DNA of 64,000 nt from Bradysia coprophila (Eukaryota; Arthropoda; Insecta; Diptera; Sciaridae), in the NCBI RefSeq assembly GCF_014529535.1, contig NW_023503423.1, forward strand, positions 9,075,340 to 9,139,339. Direction: 5' to 3'. The translations under genes were made by a program, and so were the position numbers. The notes beneath the pieces are model-generated. The model made no database searches and was not told the DNA's origin. It saw only the letters and a list, made by a program, of their open reading frames with translations. Numbering within the stretch: position 1 is the first letter of the stretch; each line of letters starts with the position of its first letter. Positions 37,660-48,919 of this stretch are shown here, piece by piece.

Positions 37660-40245
37660 GCTCATCCATAAATGACATTCATTTTTTTCAGTGCTTCCAG
37701 CATATTTAATTCATTAATAAACGTTTATCGAGGCATTATTGAATTAAATCTGATGGCAACACTGAAAAAAGTGCAAGTGATTTATAAATGGACTCAGGGC
37801 TGCCTAATTATTCAGAGACTTATCCTTAGCCGTGCGAAAAAAAAGAGTTCTAGTGAGGGAAAACGTTTCTTCAGCTTTTGCATGATACCCTTAGGAATCG
37901 AAAAAATCTTGTCAGATAACTAAAACAGCGTGAAAGGAGGAGTTTATTTATGGCATAAAAAATTGTAAAAATGATTTCAATACAGCAACAATACTGAGTC
38001 GAAAAACACTGACGAAATTTATGTATATTCCACTCTGAATAACAAATAAAAATCTCCAACATTCTTAAAAGACAAAAAGAAAACTGCAAATGAACTCGTA
38101 TACACTGCATCCGAATAAAATTTCTCTCAACTGAAGTGAATTGAAGATTTACGAAGACTTTTTGTGTGCCACCAGTATATTAAAAAGTTACCCATCTCCA
38201 TACACTTTTGCTTTATTTTCCCTTTTTCAATCGTGCTGCATAAATTGTATTACATCTTCTTCCAACGAAGAACACAACGTGTATTTATGTTAGTACTCCG
38301 CTATAACATAAAAAATGTATTTGCCATGCGCTTGTACCTTTTTTTCTTATTATTTTAGAGTGCAGTATACAAAACCTTTTTTTTTAAACATTTCACTGAA
38401 GCATTATTTAAAGCACATAGACTGTCTTGAAACTTAGATTGGTTAATTTCACACCGTAGTTATATAGGACATTGGGTAACCCTTCTATCCAATGTTTCCT
38501 AAATCAACGCTGCTGGCATTGTTCCTACAAAATATCATTTAATTTGTTCCACCAACTTTTGGGATATAATTGACACAATACACACAAGGCCCCATCAAAT
38601 GTAGCGTATATAATTTATTATGTCAAGTCAAGTTTGCGGAGAGAGAGTGTATAACAACCACACACTTACAGTCGAAATATTCGGCGTGATATATACATTA
38701 ACGTTTGAATCATATGGATTGGGGGTTAAATTCTGGATAAAATCATATGCAAAGGGATGTTCTATTACCGTAGCGATACCAAGTGGAATTTTTAATTTTT
38801 CGAAATCCATTGTCCAATGACCCGGAAATTATGAAAACGTCGAGTCGATAAGTTACAATTCAAAGATAAACATCTTCGAATCAACATTAGTCAAATGTCC
38901 GTCCATAAAAGACGATTACAACTAAAGAGGCATTCAGGGAAAACGGGAAAAATGGTAGGAAAGGCTCGATACAGGTGACACAAAGTTAACTAAATCACAT
39001 TGTAGGGGCTGTGAGACGGTATTGTTTTTATTCAGTCTTTGGGACTTTACGTTTCATATTCTTGAGCTACCAGCGAACGTATATTTAAAGAGGTTGAATT
39101 TACCTTGGATCCTTTAATTAACCTCGTCTGCAGAACAGACTCATGCAAGGGAAAATCTGAAATCACAGATATGCTGACTAACAATTATATCACCTCACAA
39201 TTGGTTACATTTTGTTTGACCTGAATTTGACCTATTCCGGAAACCCCAGCACGATGTAATGTTGTTTAAATATTTAATGTTGCCACGTCCCAGGTCACCT
39301 AACATCTGAACTCATAATTGATAAAAGTTTTTCTTTGCAAAAAAAATTATCAAAAAGTGATTTGTGCGCTACGCGTGTGCTTGGTTGCCGTCCGGAGCAA
39401 TATAATATTCAGATTATGTAGTTGTTGTAAAAGCAATTAAAGCGCCTCGGACAACTTCTTTCCTTCCTATGGTATACACTCGCCCGCTACACAATATGAA
39501 CATTAAAGTTGTATACAATCTCAACAAAAGCTTAATGAAGTTTGAAGATAGAGCGAAAAAAAACGTTCCTCCTAAAAGCATCGTTTTAAAAATGTAGATA
39601 AAAATCCGATATTTCTTTCACGAATGGCAGCGATATAACAGAAAGTTTTAATAATTTAATTATCCAACTCAGTTGAGCGCTTTTTTTCCTTCTTACAAAA
39701 TCAATTCCTCTTCGTACTGTCTATACACCACTGGGATATACATTTGCTTTGATTGCATGATCGCTGTTCCTTACTTATATACCAACCTGACTCTGACTAT
39801 TGATTTTGGACAATGAATTGAAAATTGATTTGAATGTGTAGGGGTGAAGGAAAAAACTGCATATTTTACTGGATTAATTATTATCTCTGTTCTAATACAC
39901 GGTAATAATTCATTCAACTGGTTTATATAATGTATAGCTTTCGGTGGCAATGGTATTATAATCAATTTTTTTTTTGTGTGTGAAATGAAAGAGAATTGAA
40001 TTATAATATCTCTGTAGATGATCGAAATCTACAATAATAATTAGGAAAATCTGTACTCTGCAATTAAATTTAATGGCAGAAGATAGAACCCACATTTCGC
40101 CATTATTTATAATTTGTATGAAATATTCCATGGATTTAGTATAATCATTTAATTCGCTCTGGTTTATTGATTCAATTGGATCTGATCTTATCAAATTGTG
40201 CACCGAGTGAATGTGAATGTGAAAGTAGTGAAAGTGAAAGCAAAG
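37660..40245. other. Gene-free AT-rich stretch
   Basis: No supported gene. ORFs at 38620-38820 are open on both strands, which argues against coding. Confidence 0.5.
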
Positions 40246-40247
40246 TC

Positions 40248-40255
40248 TATTTAAG
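40248..40255 (+). promoter_or_regulatory. TATA-like box of the zinc-module/nuclease ORF
   Basis: tatttaag, preceded by several gtgaaag/gtgaatg repeats (40208-40240). It lies about 140 nt before the ATG at 40394, so a transcript would have a leader of about 110 nt. Confidence 0.45.
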
Positions 40256-40393
40256 CCGGTTGCAATATGTATCTGTATTGTAGTCGCAAATTGACTACAG
40301 AACAAACAACAGATCAAAAGCTATCGTCATTTTTGAATTAAATTTTTTTCTTACGTGAAATTTGTGCGTCGTCGTAATTGTCTTCATTAAACA

Positions 40394-41515
40394 ATGGATA
40401 CTTATGAGCCCATCGAACGCTGCAGCCATTCTGCTTTCAAGGGACATTGTCTCTCATGCCGAAAAATTAAGGCCTTGAATACGGTTTTCCAGCACTCAAC
40501 GGATGTGGTTGAGGCCACCGCTGAATTTCGGATAATATGTGGCGGAAGACGACTCATTCTGCACACAATCTGTCGATCCGGTAAGGAGCATACCGCACGA
40601 TTGACTGGCCGGAGAGTCAGAGAGAAAAGATTGGATTGCAACTGCAGAATCAAGGCACTTCTTCATGATTCCATCAATTTCCATCGCAGTGTATGCTTTC
40701 ACAAGCAACCCGTTAAGAGCTGCTCCGTGTGCACACGCAAATCGAAACTTGAACATGTTTTCCGGTATTCAACGGACATTGTTGAAGCCTCTATCGTTAC
40801 TCGCATACAGAAATCTGGGAAAGTTGCTGCAGATTTGTACAGTAAATGTAAAGCGGGCAAAGACCACCGTCGCCTGCTGGCCGATTTGAACAAAAGAAAT
40901 GTTGGTGATCCCAATCAGTTCGACTGCCGATGCGTCACTAATTGGATGCATGTACGTCAGAAGAAAACAATGATGGAACGGTACGGTGTGCCATACTCAA
41001 TGCATGTCCCGGCCATCCGTCAAAAAGCCATTCGATCGGCTTATTCACACAAGACGTATGAGTGGCCGTCCGGACGTACCTCGGCATATCAAGGTTGGGA
41101 GAACTTCCTCTTTGATAAACTGCTTCAGCAACATGCCGAAGCAGATATTATCGGCGGAACGGATCAATTGATGGCCAGCTTTCCGTATGTAAACAGTAAG
41201 GGCGAAAATGCTGTTTACTATCCCGATGCCCAAGTAGGCAACAGCATTTTCGAAAGTAAATCGCAATACACTGCGATGATCGATCCGAATTTAACGTTGA
41301 AAATGGCCGCTGTCGTTGCAGCCGGATTCGAGGCGCAACTGTGGGTTTACAGACGCAAAGCGAGAGAATCCCTGATTCGAGTGGTACACTCGCCGAACGG
41401 TCAAAACACCGTGTACTACCCGAAAAGAAAATTTAAAAAACCAAAACAAATGGAAAAAAATTCCACCAATAAAATGACAAAAAAAGGGGGGAAAAATCAA
41501 GCAAAAAAATCATAA
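40394..41515 (+). CDS. Tandem Cys/His modules plus PD-(D/E)XK-like nuclease
   Basis: Intronless 373-aa ORF; no named host gene recognised. Residues 10-84 and 101-180 are two copies of one module: CxHx6CxxC, an HSTDVVEA / YSTDIVEA segment, CxxGKxH, then DCxC. Each has about eight Cys/His, suggesting zinc binding. Residues 187-213 (KKTMMERYGVPYSMHVPAIR plus KAIR) match the YGV...K segment found beside homing and giant-virus/phage endonucleases. Residues 231-320 look like a PD-(D/E)XK nuclease: YQGWENFLFDKLL with E236, ADII, YYPD with D278, FESK with E287 and K289, QYT, then an LWVYR strand. The tail after 343 is Lys-rich. A TATA-like box lies upstream. Codon use looks less AT-biased than the flanks, supporting coding. 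The function (DNA cleavage) and an origin by transfer from a virus or mobile element are inference; it could be an uncharacterised insect family. Confidence 0.8.
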   Translation: MDTYEPIERCSHSAFKGHCLSCRKIKALNTVFQHSTDVVEATAEFRIICGGRRLILHTICRSGKEHTARLTGRRVREKRLDCNCRIKALLHDSINFHRSVCFHKQPVKSCSVCTRKSKLEHVFRYSTDIVEASIVTRIQKSGKVAADLYSKCKAGKDHRRLLADLNKRNVGDPNQFDCRCVTNWMHVRQKKTMMERYGVPYSMHVPAIRQKAIRSAYSHKTYEWPSGRTSAYQGWENFLFDKLLQQHAEADIIGGTDQLMASFPYVNSKGENAVYYPDAQVGNSIFESKSQYTAMIDPNLTLKMAAVVAAGFEAQLWVYRRKARESLIRVVHSPNGQNTVYYPKRKFKKPKQMEKNSTNKMTKKGGKNQAKKS

Positions 41516-41740
41516 AAAGTAAAAATCAAAAAAAAGCACAAAATTAAAAAAGCAAAAAAAAAAACACAAAAATCTGAAAAACCAAAAATACATAAAAATC
41601 AGAAAATCCGAAAAAAAAACATAAAACCTGAAAATAATAAAAAAAAACAAGAAAATCTACCACCCCCCCAAAAAAAACCTAAAAACAAGAACAACCTAAA
41701 AACAAGAAAATAAATTTAAAAAAATCCATAAGTCCACAAA
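41430..41740 (+). repeat. A-rich tract, open in frame past the ORF's stop
   Basis: From the last codons of the ORF onward the DNA is extremely rich in A. After the TAA at 41513-41515 the same frame stays open to about 41714, encoding a Lys/Asn/Gln-rich tail. AATAAA at 41709 may be the polyadenylation site. Low complexity explains an open frame without coding. Confidence 0.6.
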
Positions 41741-41819
41741 AAAAATCCTGAAAAGAAATTTTCTTGCATACAATATTTTATTCCTCCTCTCGAAAGTCCA
41801 TCTCAATCCTTCAAAAAAA

Positions 41820-43795
41820 CTAACATTCTCCGTGTAAAAGTCCTGTATACAGAAAAAATCGTTCCTCCGCACAAAAGTCCGTCTGCTTCATACACAAAAA
41901 AAAAACAATTCGTTCCTCCGCACAAAAGTCCATCGACTTTATACACAATTCGTTCCTCCGCACAAAAGTCCATCCTTCATACATACAAAAAAGTAACATT
42001 CTCCGCACAAAAGTCCGTCTGCTTCATACACAAAAAAAAACAATTCGTTCCTCCGCACAAAAGTCCATCGACTTTATACACAATTCGTTCCTCCGCACAA
42101 AAGTCCATCCTTCATACATACAAAAAAGTAACATTCTCCGCACAAAAGTCCATCTGCTTCATACACAAAAAAAAACAATTCGTTCCTCCGCACAAAAGTC
42201 CATCGACTTTATACACAATTCGTTCCTCCGCACAAAAGTCCATCCTTCATACATACAAAAAAGTAACATTCTCCGCACAAAAGTCCATCTGCTTCATACA
42301 CAAAAAAAAACAATTCGTTCCTCCGCACAAAAGTCCATCGACTTTATACACAATTCGTTCCTCCGCACAAAAGTCCATCGACTTTATACACAATTTGTTC
42401 CTCCGCACAAAAGTCCGTCTGCTTCATACACAAAAAAAAACAATTCGTTCCTCCGCACAAAAGTCCATCGACTTTATACACAATTCGTTCCTCCGCACAA
42501 AAGTCCATCGACTTTATACACAATTCGTTCCTCCGCACAAAAGTCCGTCTGCTTCATACACAAAAAAAAACAATTCGTTCCTCCGCACAAAAGTCCATCG
42601 ACTTTATACACAATTCGTTCCTCCGCACAAAAGTCCATCCTTCATACATACAAAAAAGTAACATTCTCCGCACAAAAGTCCATCTGCTTCATACACAAAA
42701 AAAAACAATTCGTTCCTCCGCACAAAAGTCCATCGACTTTATACACAATTCGTTCCTCCGCACAAAAGTCCATCGACTTTATACACAATTCGTTCCTCCG
42801 CACAAAAGTCCGTCTGCTTCATACACAAAAAAAAACAATTCGTTCCTCCGCACAAAAGTCCATCGACTTTATACACAATTCGTTCCTCCGCACAAAAGTC
42901 CATCGACTTTATACACAATTCGTTCCTCCGCACAAAAGTCCGTCTGCTTCATACACAAAAAAAAACAATTCGTTCCTCCGCACAAAAGTCCATCGACTTT
43001 ATACACAATTCGTTCCTCCGCACAAAAGTCCATCCTTCATACATACAAAAAAGTAACATTCTCCGCACAAAAGTCCATCTGCTTCATACACAAAAAAAAA
43101 CAATTCGTTCCTCCGCACAAAAGTCCATCGACTTTATACACAATTCGTTCCTCCGCACAAAAGTCCATCGACTTTATACACAATTCGTTCCTCCGCACAA
43201 AAGTCCGTCTGCTTCATACACAAAAAAAAACAATTCGTTCCTCCGCACAAAAGTCCATCGACTTTATACACAATTCGTTCCTCCGCACAAAAGTCCATCC
43301 TTCATACATACAAAAAAGTAACATTCTCCGCACAAAAGTCCATCTGCTTCATACACAAAAAAAAACAATTCGTTCCTCCGCACAAAAGTCCATCGACTTT
43401 ATACACAATTCGTTCCTCCGCACAAAAGTCCATCGACTTTATACACAATTCGTTCCTCCGCACAAAAGTCCATCGACTTTATACACAATTCGTTCCTCCG
43501 CACAAAAGTCCGTCTGCTTCATACACAAAAAAAAACAATTCGTTCCTCCGCACAAAAGTCCATCGACTTTATACACAATTCGTTCCTCCGCACAAAAGTC
43601 CATCGACTTTATACACAATTCGTTCCTCCGCACAAAAGTCCATCGACTTTATACACAAAAAAAAAACAATTCGTTCCTCCGCACAAAAGTCCATCGACTT
43701 TATACACAATTCGTTCCTCCGCACAAAAGTCCATCCTTCATACATACAAAAAAGTAACATTCTCCGCACAAAAGTCCATCTGCTTCATACACAAA
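41820..43795. repeat. 2-kb minisatellite with higher-order repeats
   Basis: Every unit has the core ctccgcacaaaagtcc. The commonest unit is 40 bp (ending atcgactttatacaca). Others end in ctgcttcatacac plus an A run, or in atccttcatacatac. These three types combine into a 135-bp higher-order unit (starts 42001, 42136 and 42271), with copies that lost or gained 40-bp units elsewhere. Near identity over 2 kb indicates recent amplification by unequal exchange. Minus-strand ORFs with CAEERIVYKVDGLLCGGTN repeats come from the satellite. Confidence 0.95.
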
Positions 43796-44013
43796 ATGTT
43801 GCAAAAGCGAAGTGAATTAGAGACTATTTCAGACACATCATGAACAGACTCACCACATTAAGGTTGATTGCATAAATTTTGCAAACATCCGTGACTCTGA
43901 CATATGCGATTGTGAGGTGAAAGTACCGACTCTGACACCATCGATAAAATGAATATTTTTGTACTACTTCAAAGCAATTGCTTACGTAAGAAATCCTACT
44001 TTTGTATCTTAAG

Positions 44014-44680
44014 TAGGGTTCCCATTCGTCCTCTTTTTAAAGGACATGTCCTCTTTTTTCGGCTCGTTATTCTTTTTTACAAATATTCTAAGAACATCAC
44101 TTAAACGTCCTCTTTGTCCTCTGTTTCTCATGCCTTCTTCTTCTTTAAGTAAATTTGATGCAGCTCATAACTAAAAAAAGAAACATTTTCGCTGCGCGGC
44201 GTTAATTAATAATGTTCTCCGAAAGTTAATTATTAATACAACGAACTCTTCATCTCGAAAAAAAATTCGCTCGCTCCTCTCGCATTCCTCACCACCTCAT
44301 TCTTCCATACATTAAAATAAAAGTTACAAACTTGACAGGAAAGAAATAGTTTAACGTTGTGAGAGATCACGCAAGGATAAGATAAAACGAAGTTTGTATT
44401 CAGGTAGTTTGGAGTGGATGTAACCACTGAGAAGGTATCCAAAAGGATATCAGGACAATTTCAGTGCATGCATGAAGCACAGAGCATTTTTTAATTATTT
44501 GTTTTCACCATGACCTGTGGTGTAAATTACACAATAGTTGCACAAATTGCGTGTACAGTGTAATTCCGCGTCAGAAATTCACTTTTCGACCTCTTTTTTG
44601 AATGTAAAGGCGTCCTCTTTTTGTCCTCTTTTTTGACACCGAAATGTCCTCATTTTCAAAATTGAGAAATGGGAACCCTA
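44014..44680. mobile_element. hAT-type non-autonomous element (667 bp)
   Basis: The ends are tagggttcccatt and aatgggaaccctA, flanked by a perfect 8-bp duplication atcttaag (44006-44013 and 44681-44688). Subterminal regions repeat gtcctctttttt in both orientations. No transposase ORF. Confidence 0.92.
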
Positions 44681-44797
44681 ATCTTAAGCATATACTACTG
44701 TTCCGCTGCGTTTCTCTGATTTATCTCCTTTCCAATTCTATCGCAAATGGCACATGATAGAAATCAAAGAAACTGAGAAGAACAGCGTAGATGTAGT

Positions 44798-45752
44798 GAG
44801 GGATTTTTTTGAAAGTGGACCAGGCTCCGTCGGAGCTATTTTTTAGCGACTCTTTGTTTACATGCCCAGATAGCCCTTAGCCCCAATAGTCCAAAACCGC
44901 AGTCGTTTAATTTGAATATTCTTTTATTGGCTAGGGAACTTCCACCAAAAGTCGAAAAATGGTGGTTTTTATACGTGATTTACTGCCGCTGCAGGCTATG
45001 GACATACATGTGTGTGGGCTCATTGGATAGGTATTGCCAAGGAGATACGGGGCAAGGCCAGATATCTTACATGTTCTGTACCGTTGTTCGAAAATAACAA
45101 AAATATTGTGTCAGTCAAAGGCTGGAAATTTTGATGAACTTCAAAAGGTGATATCTCGCACCTGGCGAATGTTTATGGTTAGATCAGTGGATACAGACAT
45201 CAATAACAGCATAATTCGTGTATTCTTCTAAAAAAAAAATTTTGCTTTGGTGTGTTGGAACACCATTCACTTTGTACCCAAAAAAAGTATCCTGAACCTA
45301 TCACTTCTATGGCAAGTGGGGTATCATTGTAAAGCTATGTTAAGCTTCTATCAGGGCATTCACTGATCTAAAAATAAACATTCGCCAGGAGCGAGATATC
45401 ACCTTTTGAAGTTCATCAAAATTTCCGGCCTTTGACTGAAACATTATTTTTGTCATTTTCGAACAATGGTACAGGACATGTAAGATATCTGTGCTTGCCC
45501 CGTATCTCCTTGACAATACCTATCCAATGAGCCTACACACATGCATGTCCATAGCCTGCAGCGGCAGTAAATCACGTATAAAAAACACCCTTTTTCGACT
45601 TTTGGTGGAAGTTCTCCAGCTAATAAAAAAATATTAAAATGAAACGACTGCGGTTTTCGACTATTGGGGCCAAGGGCTATCTGGGCATGTAAATAAAGAG
45701 TCGCTAAAAAATAGCTCCGACGGAGCCTGGTCCACTTTCAAAAAAATCCCTC
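44798..45752. mobile_element. Large fold-back element (955 bp)
   Basis: Two arms of about 440 bp are near-perfect inverted copies, meeting near 45240-45290. They begin gagggatttttttgaaagtg and include ctccgtcggagct, gactctttgtttac and aagtcgaaaaa. The flanks are agt/agt (3 bp). The termini match those of the 23475-24283 element, so they form one family. Short ORFs in the arms occur as mirror pairs and are not genes. Confidence 0.9.
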
Positions 45753-45755
45753 AGT

Positions 45756-48070
45756 ATGATTCTTTAGTATGAAATTGGGCTCTTGGGCTCATCTCCATTG
45801 CGATCTGTGTTAGATACAGTTTTACCCAAAAAATATGACGATAAATTTTTAACTTATCGAACTTCCATCGTGCAATTTGTGGTTATAAAATCGTTTCAAA
45901 TATAACAATTGATTTACATTCTTCGCTGCACGTAGCAACGGTAAATTATGGTTTTTAGATGTAGCAATTTATGATACACTAGTAGAGTATCACTAAGCTT
46001 TTCCCGGGATTAGTAATATATTCACGAGTCGAAAGTAATATAAAATAAAGTAATTTTCCGCGTCAAAACTAAATTTTTCTTTTAAATACAATCAGAGGCA
46101 GTGAAATTTCATCATGAATTTGCATCGGCTGTTCTTCAGCTGATTCATATATAAAGACAAAACTAAAAAAGCACATGGGTGACACTTGTGATAATTTTCA
46201 TTATATCAGAGCGTCACAAGTCAACTACCGAACGTAATTGTTTGGAGATTGTTATTTTACCACTACGAATTAATGGCTACAAGCCTCCCTCTCGTCAAAA
46301 TAAAAATCTCCAAAAATGGACGTTTCAAAAATGTTCATGCCATATGGCGTGCCATAAGGGAACCGTATTCAAATTCGGATGGCTTGTTCACAAATGACGA
46401 CACGTCGTTGAGGGGGATTAGGGCTCAAGAAAACTAACGCTTTGAGAGGAAGATGGAGTTTCTAAAATTCAGCACAATAGTATGACGACATTTCTCGCTT
46501 TCATTCTATTAATCAGATATTAATCAGCAGATAGATCATGATAGATCAGATAGATCTTAGATAAATGATATTGACATGAAATGCTTATAGGGTAGACCTG
46601 ACTTAAAATTACAACTTTAAAAAATTTGCAACACAAGTAACAAAGCGTTTTTATACCAGAAGAGTTTCAGACGTTTTTCATCTGATCTGATCTGCCTACG
46701 AAGTTGAATGTGTGACATGATATATTAGCTGTTCGCTTGTTGTTGTTGTTTTTTTTTTGTTGCATTATTGTAGAACCTCGTAAATTTATATAAAAGTTAA
46801 CATCTAAAAATGAAAAGGTATTCATTTTTCCCTTGTCATTCTTGACATTTCGTGTCATGATGACTAGTGAGTAGTAAAAATTTGAGAAAGGATAAAGTTT
46901 TGATACGAACAACAAACAACTCAGATTAGTCAAAAATGTTGCATTAAGTTTCTGTCTTATAAAGTTCTTTGTAAAGTTATTCCGGCAAATCACTTTGCTA
47001 TATTGTCTTTCATTGTACTTAAAGTAGGTGTCGTTTACAAGGTTAGGCTTGGTGTCGGCTTTAATTTGAGGAAATGAGGAAAGCTTTGCGTCAAGAGCAC
47101 CTGTACACCTGTATAATATTGTTGATAATTATTATCATAAAGATGTGAGAACTATGAGAAGGTGACTTGACACTTATTTCAATTTATGATGCCATTTTCG
47201 AAACTGTTTGCACTAATAAGTTGAGTGTATTTTGCGTTGATGTGCGTGAAATAGATAGGCCTGTTATATGATGGTAAGTTATATTTAATAATGCATTACG
47301 TCCGTGGTTCTGCAGTAAGTTCCATTGTTTCCAGCTCCCTTCATTAAACAAAAAAAAATAGATTTCCTACTAGCGCTTCACCAATCATTTCGTTCGTTTG
47401 ATAAAGTAAAGTACTTTAAATTCAAGTAGCACCATACTCAGCTATTATATGAGATATATCGAATTCCATTTGCTGACTATTCCAACCGTTTCGACACAGG
47501 GAGGGGGTGGTTAAGATTTGCGTTACGGTCGATACTATTTTTTGTGGAGATTTTCTTACATTTTGCCTGACATTTTCTATCAGTGTAATATCTTAAATAA
47601 TGTGAACGGACTTGCGTCACGGCCCTTCACTAACGTAGGGCCAAGAACCCACAAATGAACAGTGTAAAATCAAAAATATGGGTCTGCATTTCGTAACTTT
47701 TATTGATTGTAAGTTTTATTCATATCGTCTAAATGCCCTAACTTAATTGATATAAAGTGGAATCTTTGATAAATAATACCTACTAGACTGATATTTCGTA
47801 CGATAAAATGTGTCCCCAATATCAGTTTGTATAAGATGCACTGCACATTTCGTACGATTTCCGTAGAATGTTACTCCAATGCCTAGTACGTGTTAAGGCC
47901 TTTGATAGTTCAACTTGAATACTGAATTAAGAGGGCAATCCCATACCACCAAACATTTCGTATCTCATGTTGGGACCACATATTTTACGTAATTTTGTTC
48001 GAAATTTCCTCTCTAGGTATAAGAGGAGAATAAAATCGCTGGAAGTTATAATTTCTCAACTGGGCATGGG
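45756..48070. other. Gene-free stretch
   Basis: No coding or RNA gene that I can support. Confidence 0.5.
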
Positions 48071-48410
48071 CGATAAAGATAATGATTATCGATAATTATC
48101 AATTATCGATAATCTATAATTATCGACTTTTTTTATCGAAAATTATCAAAAAAATATCGATAATCGATAACTATTGATATTTGATAATTATCAAGATATC
48201 GATAATTCGATACATCGATATTTCGGTCCGAAAATCCGATATTTATCGATATATTCCGATATATCGGTATATTCTCATGAATTTTCAGATAAATATCAAA
48301 ATATCGATATTTTGATAATTATCGATAATTATTAAATTATCGATAACGATATGATTAATCGATTATCGATAATTTCTTTCGATTGATATTATCGATAATT
48401 TTGAACGTCT
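48071..48410. repeat. TATCGATA-rich block
   Basis: About 340 bp composed of overlapping tatcgata, gataattatc and atcgat words. I read about ten exact tatcgata 8-mers. It may be a simple-sequence array. TATCGATA is also the DREF (DRE) site, and CGATA the BEAF-32 site, in Drosophila. It lies about 0.5-0.85 kb before the proposed first coding exon of the channel gene. Confidence 0.85.
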
Positions 48411-48919
48411 CCAATACCTATTCCCAACTCTATCAAAATAAACATTGACACAACTATTGACACATTGTTAATTATATTCCATTTATTTACAGATGGATTG
48501 CCTACTCCTACAATAAAGAAACGACGGACATGTTTCTAATCAATTAATCAAAGTAACAAAATCAATTTTAGTAAATTAGTGCGCAAATAACCATAATATC
48601 GATTGTAATAATGAAACTTAGACGTACGCGACTTAAAATCAATAAATTTTCCGAATTTAAATTACACATAAATCAAAGCATTGCTCGTAGATATAAAATT
48701 AAATTATAATAAATAACAAAGCAAATAAACAAAAATCAATAAATAAAATTCAATAATAATTAAAGTGTTAACCAAATTTTTAATTTTCAAAACGTAAATT
48801 CTTCGTCTCAACTAATTAGTGATTTAATGCTAGAAAAACAAATTTATTGCATACGTAAAATGATATAATTAAAATAACTAAGACAAATAAATTAAATTTG
48901 AATAAATCATTTGGTAGAA

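Noticed and set aside
38620..38820. 66-aa plus-strand ORF with a matching 60-aa minus-strand ORF
   Set aside because: Open on both strands, no family resemblance, no splice or promoter support.
41820..43769. Minus-strand Cys-containing ORFs and a CRISPR-like look of regular repeats
   Set aside because: The units are contiguous minisatellite copies with no unique spacers, and the ORFs follow from the 40-bp and 135-bp periods; the organism is eukaryotic.
44912..45231. Two short ORFs in the 44.8-45.75 kb element as a transposase remnant
   Set aside because: They lie within inverted arms, are short and show no catalytic motif.
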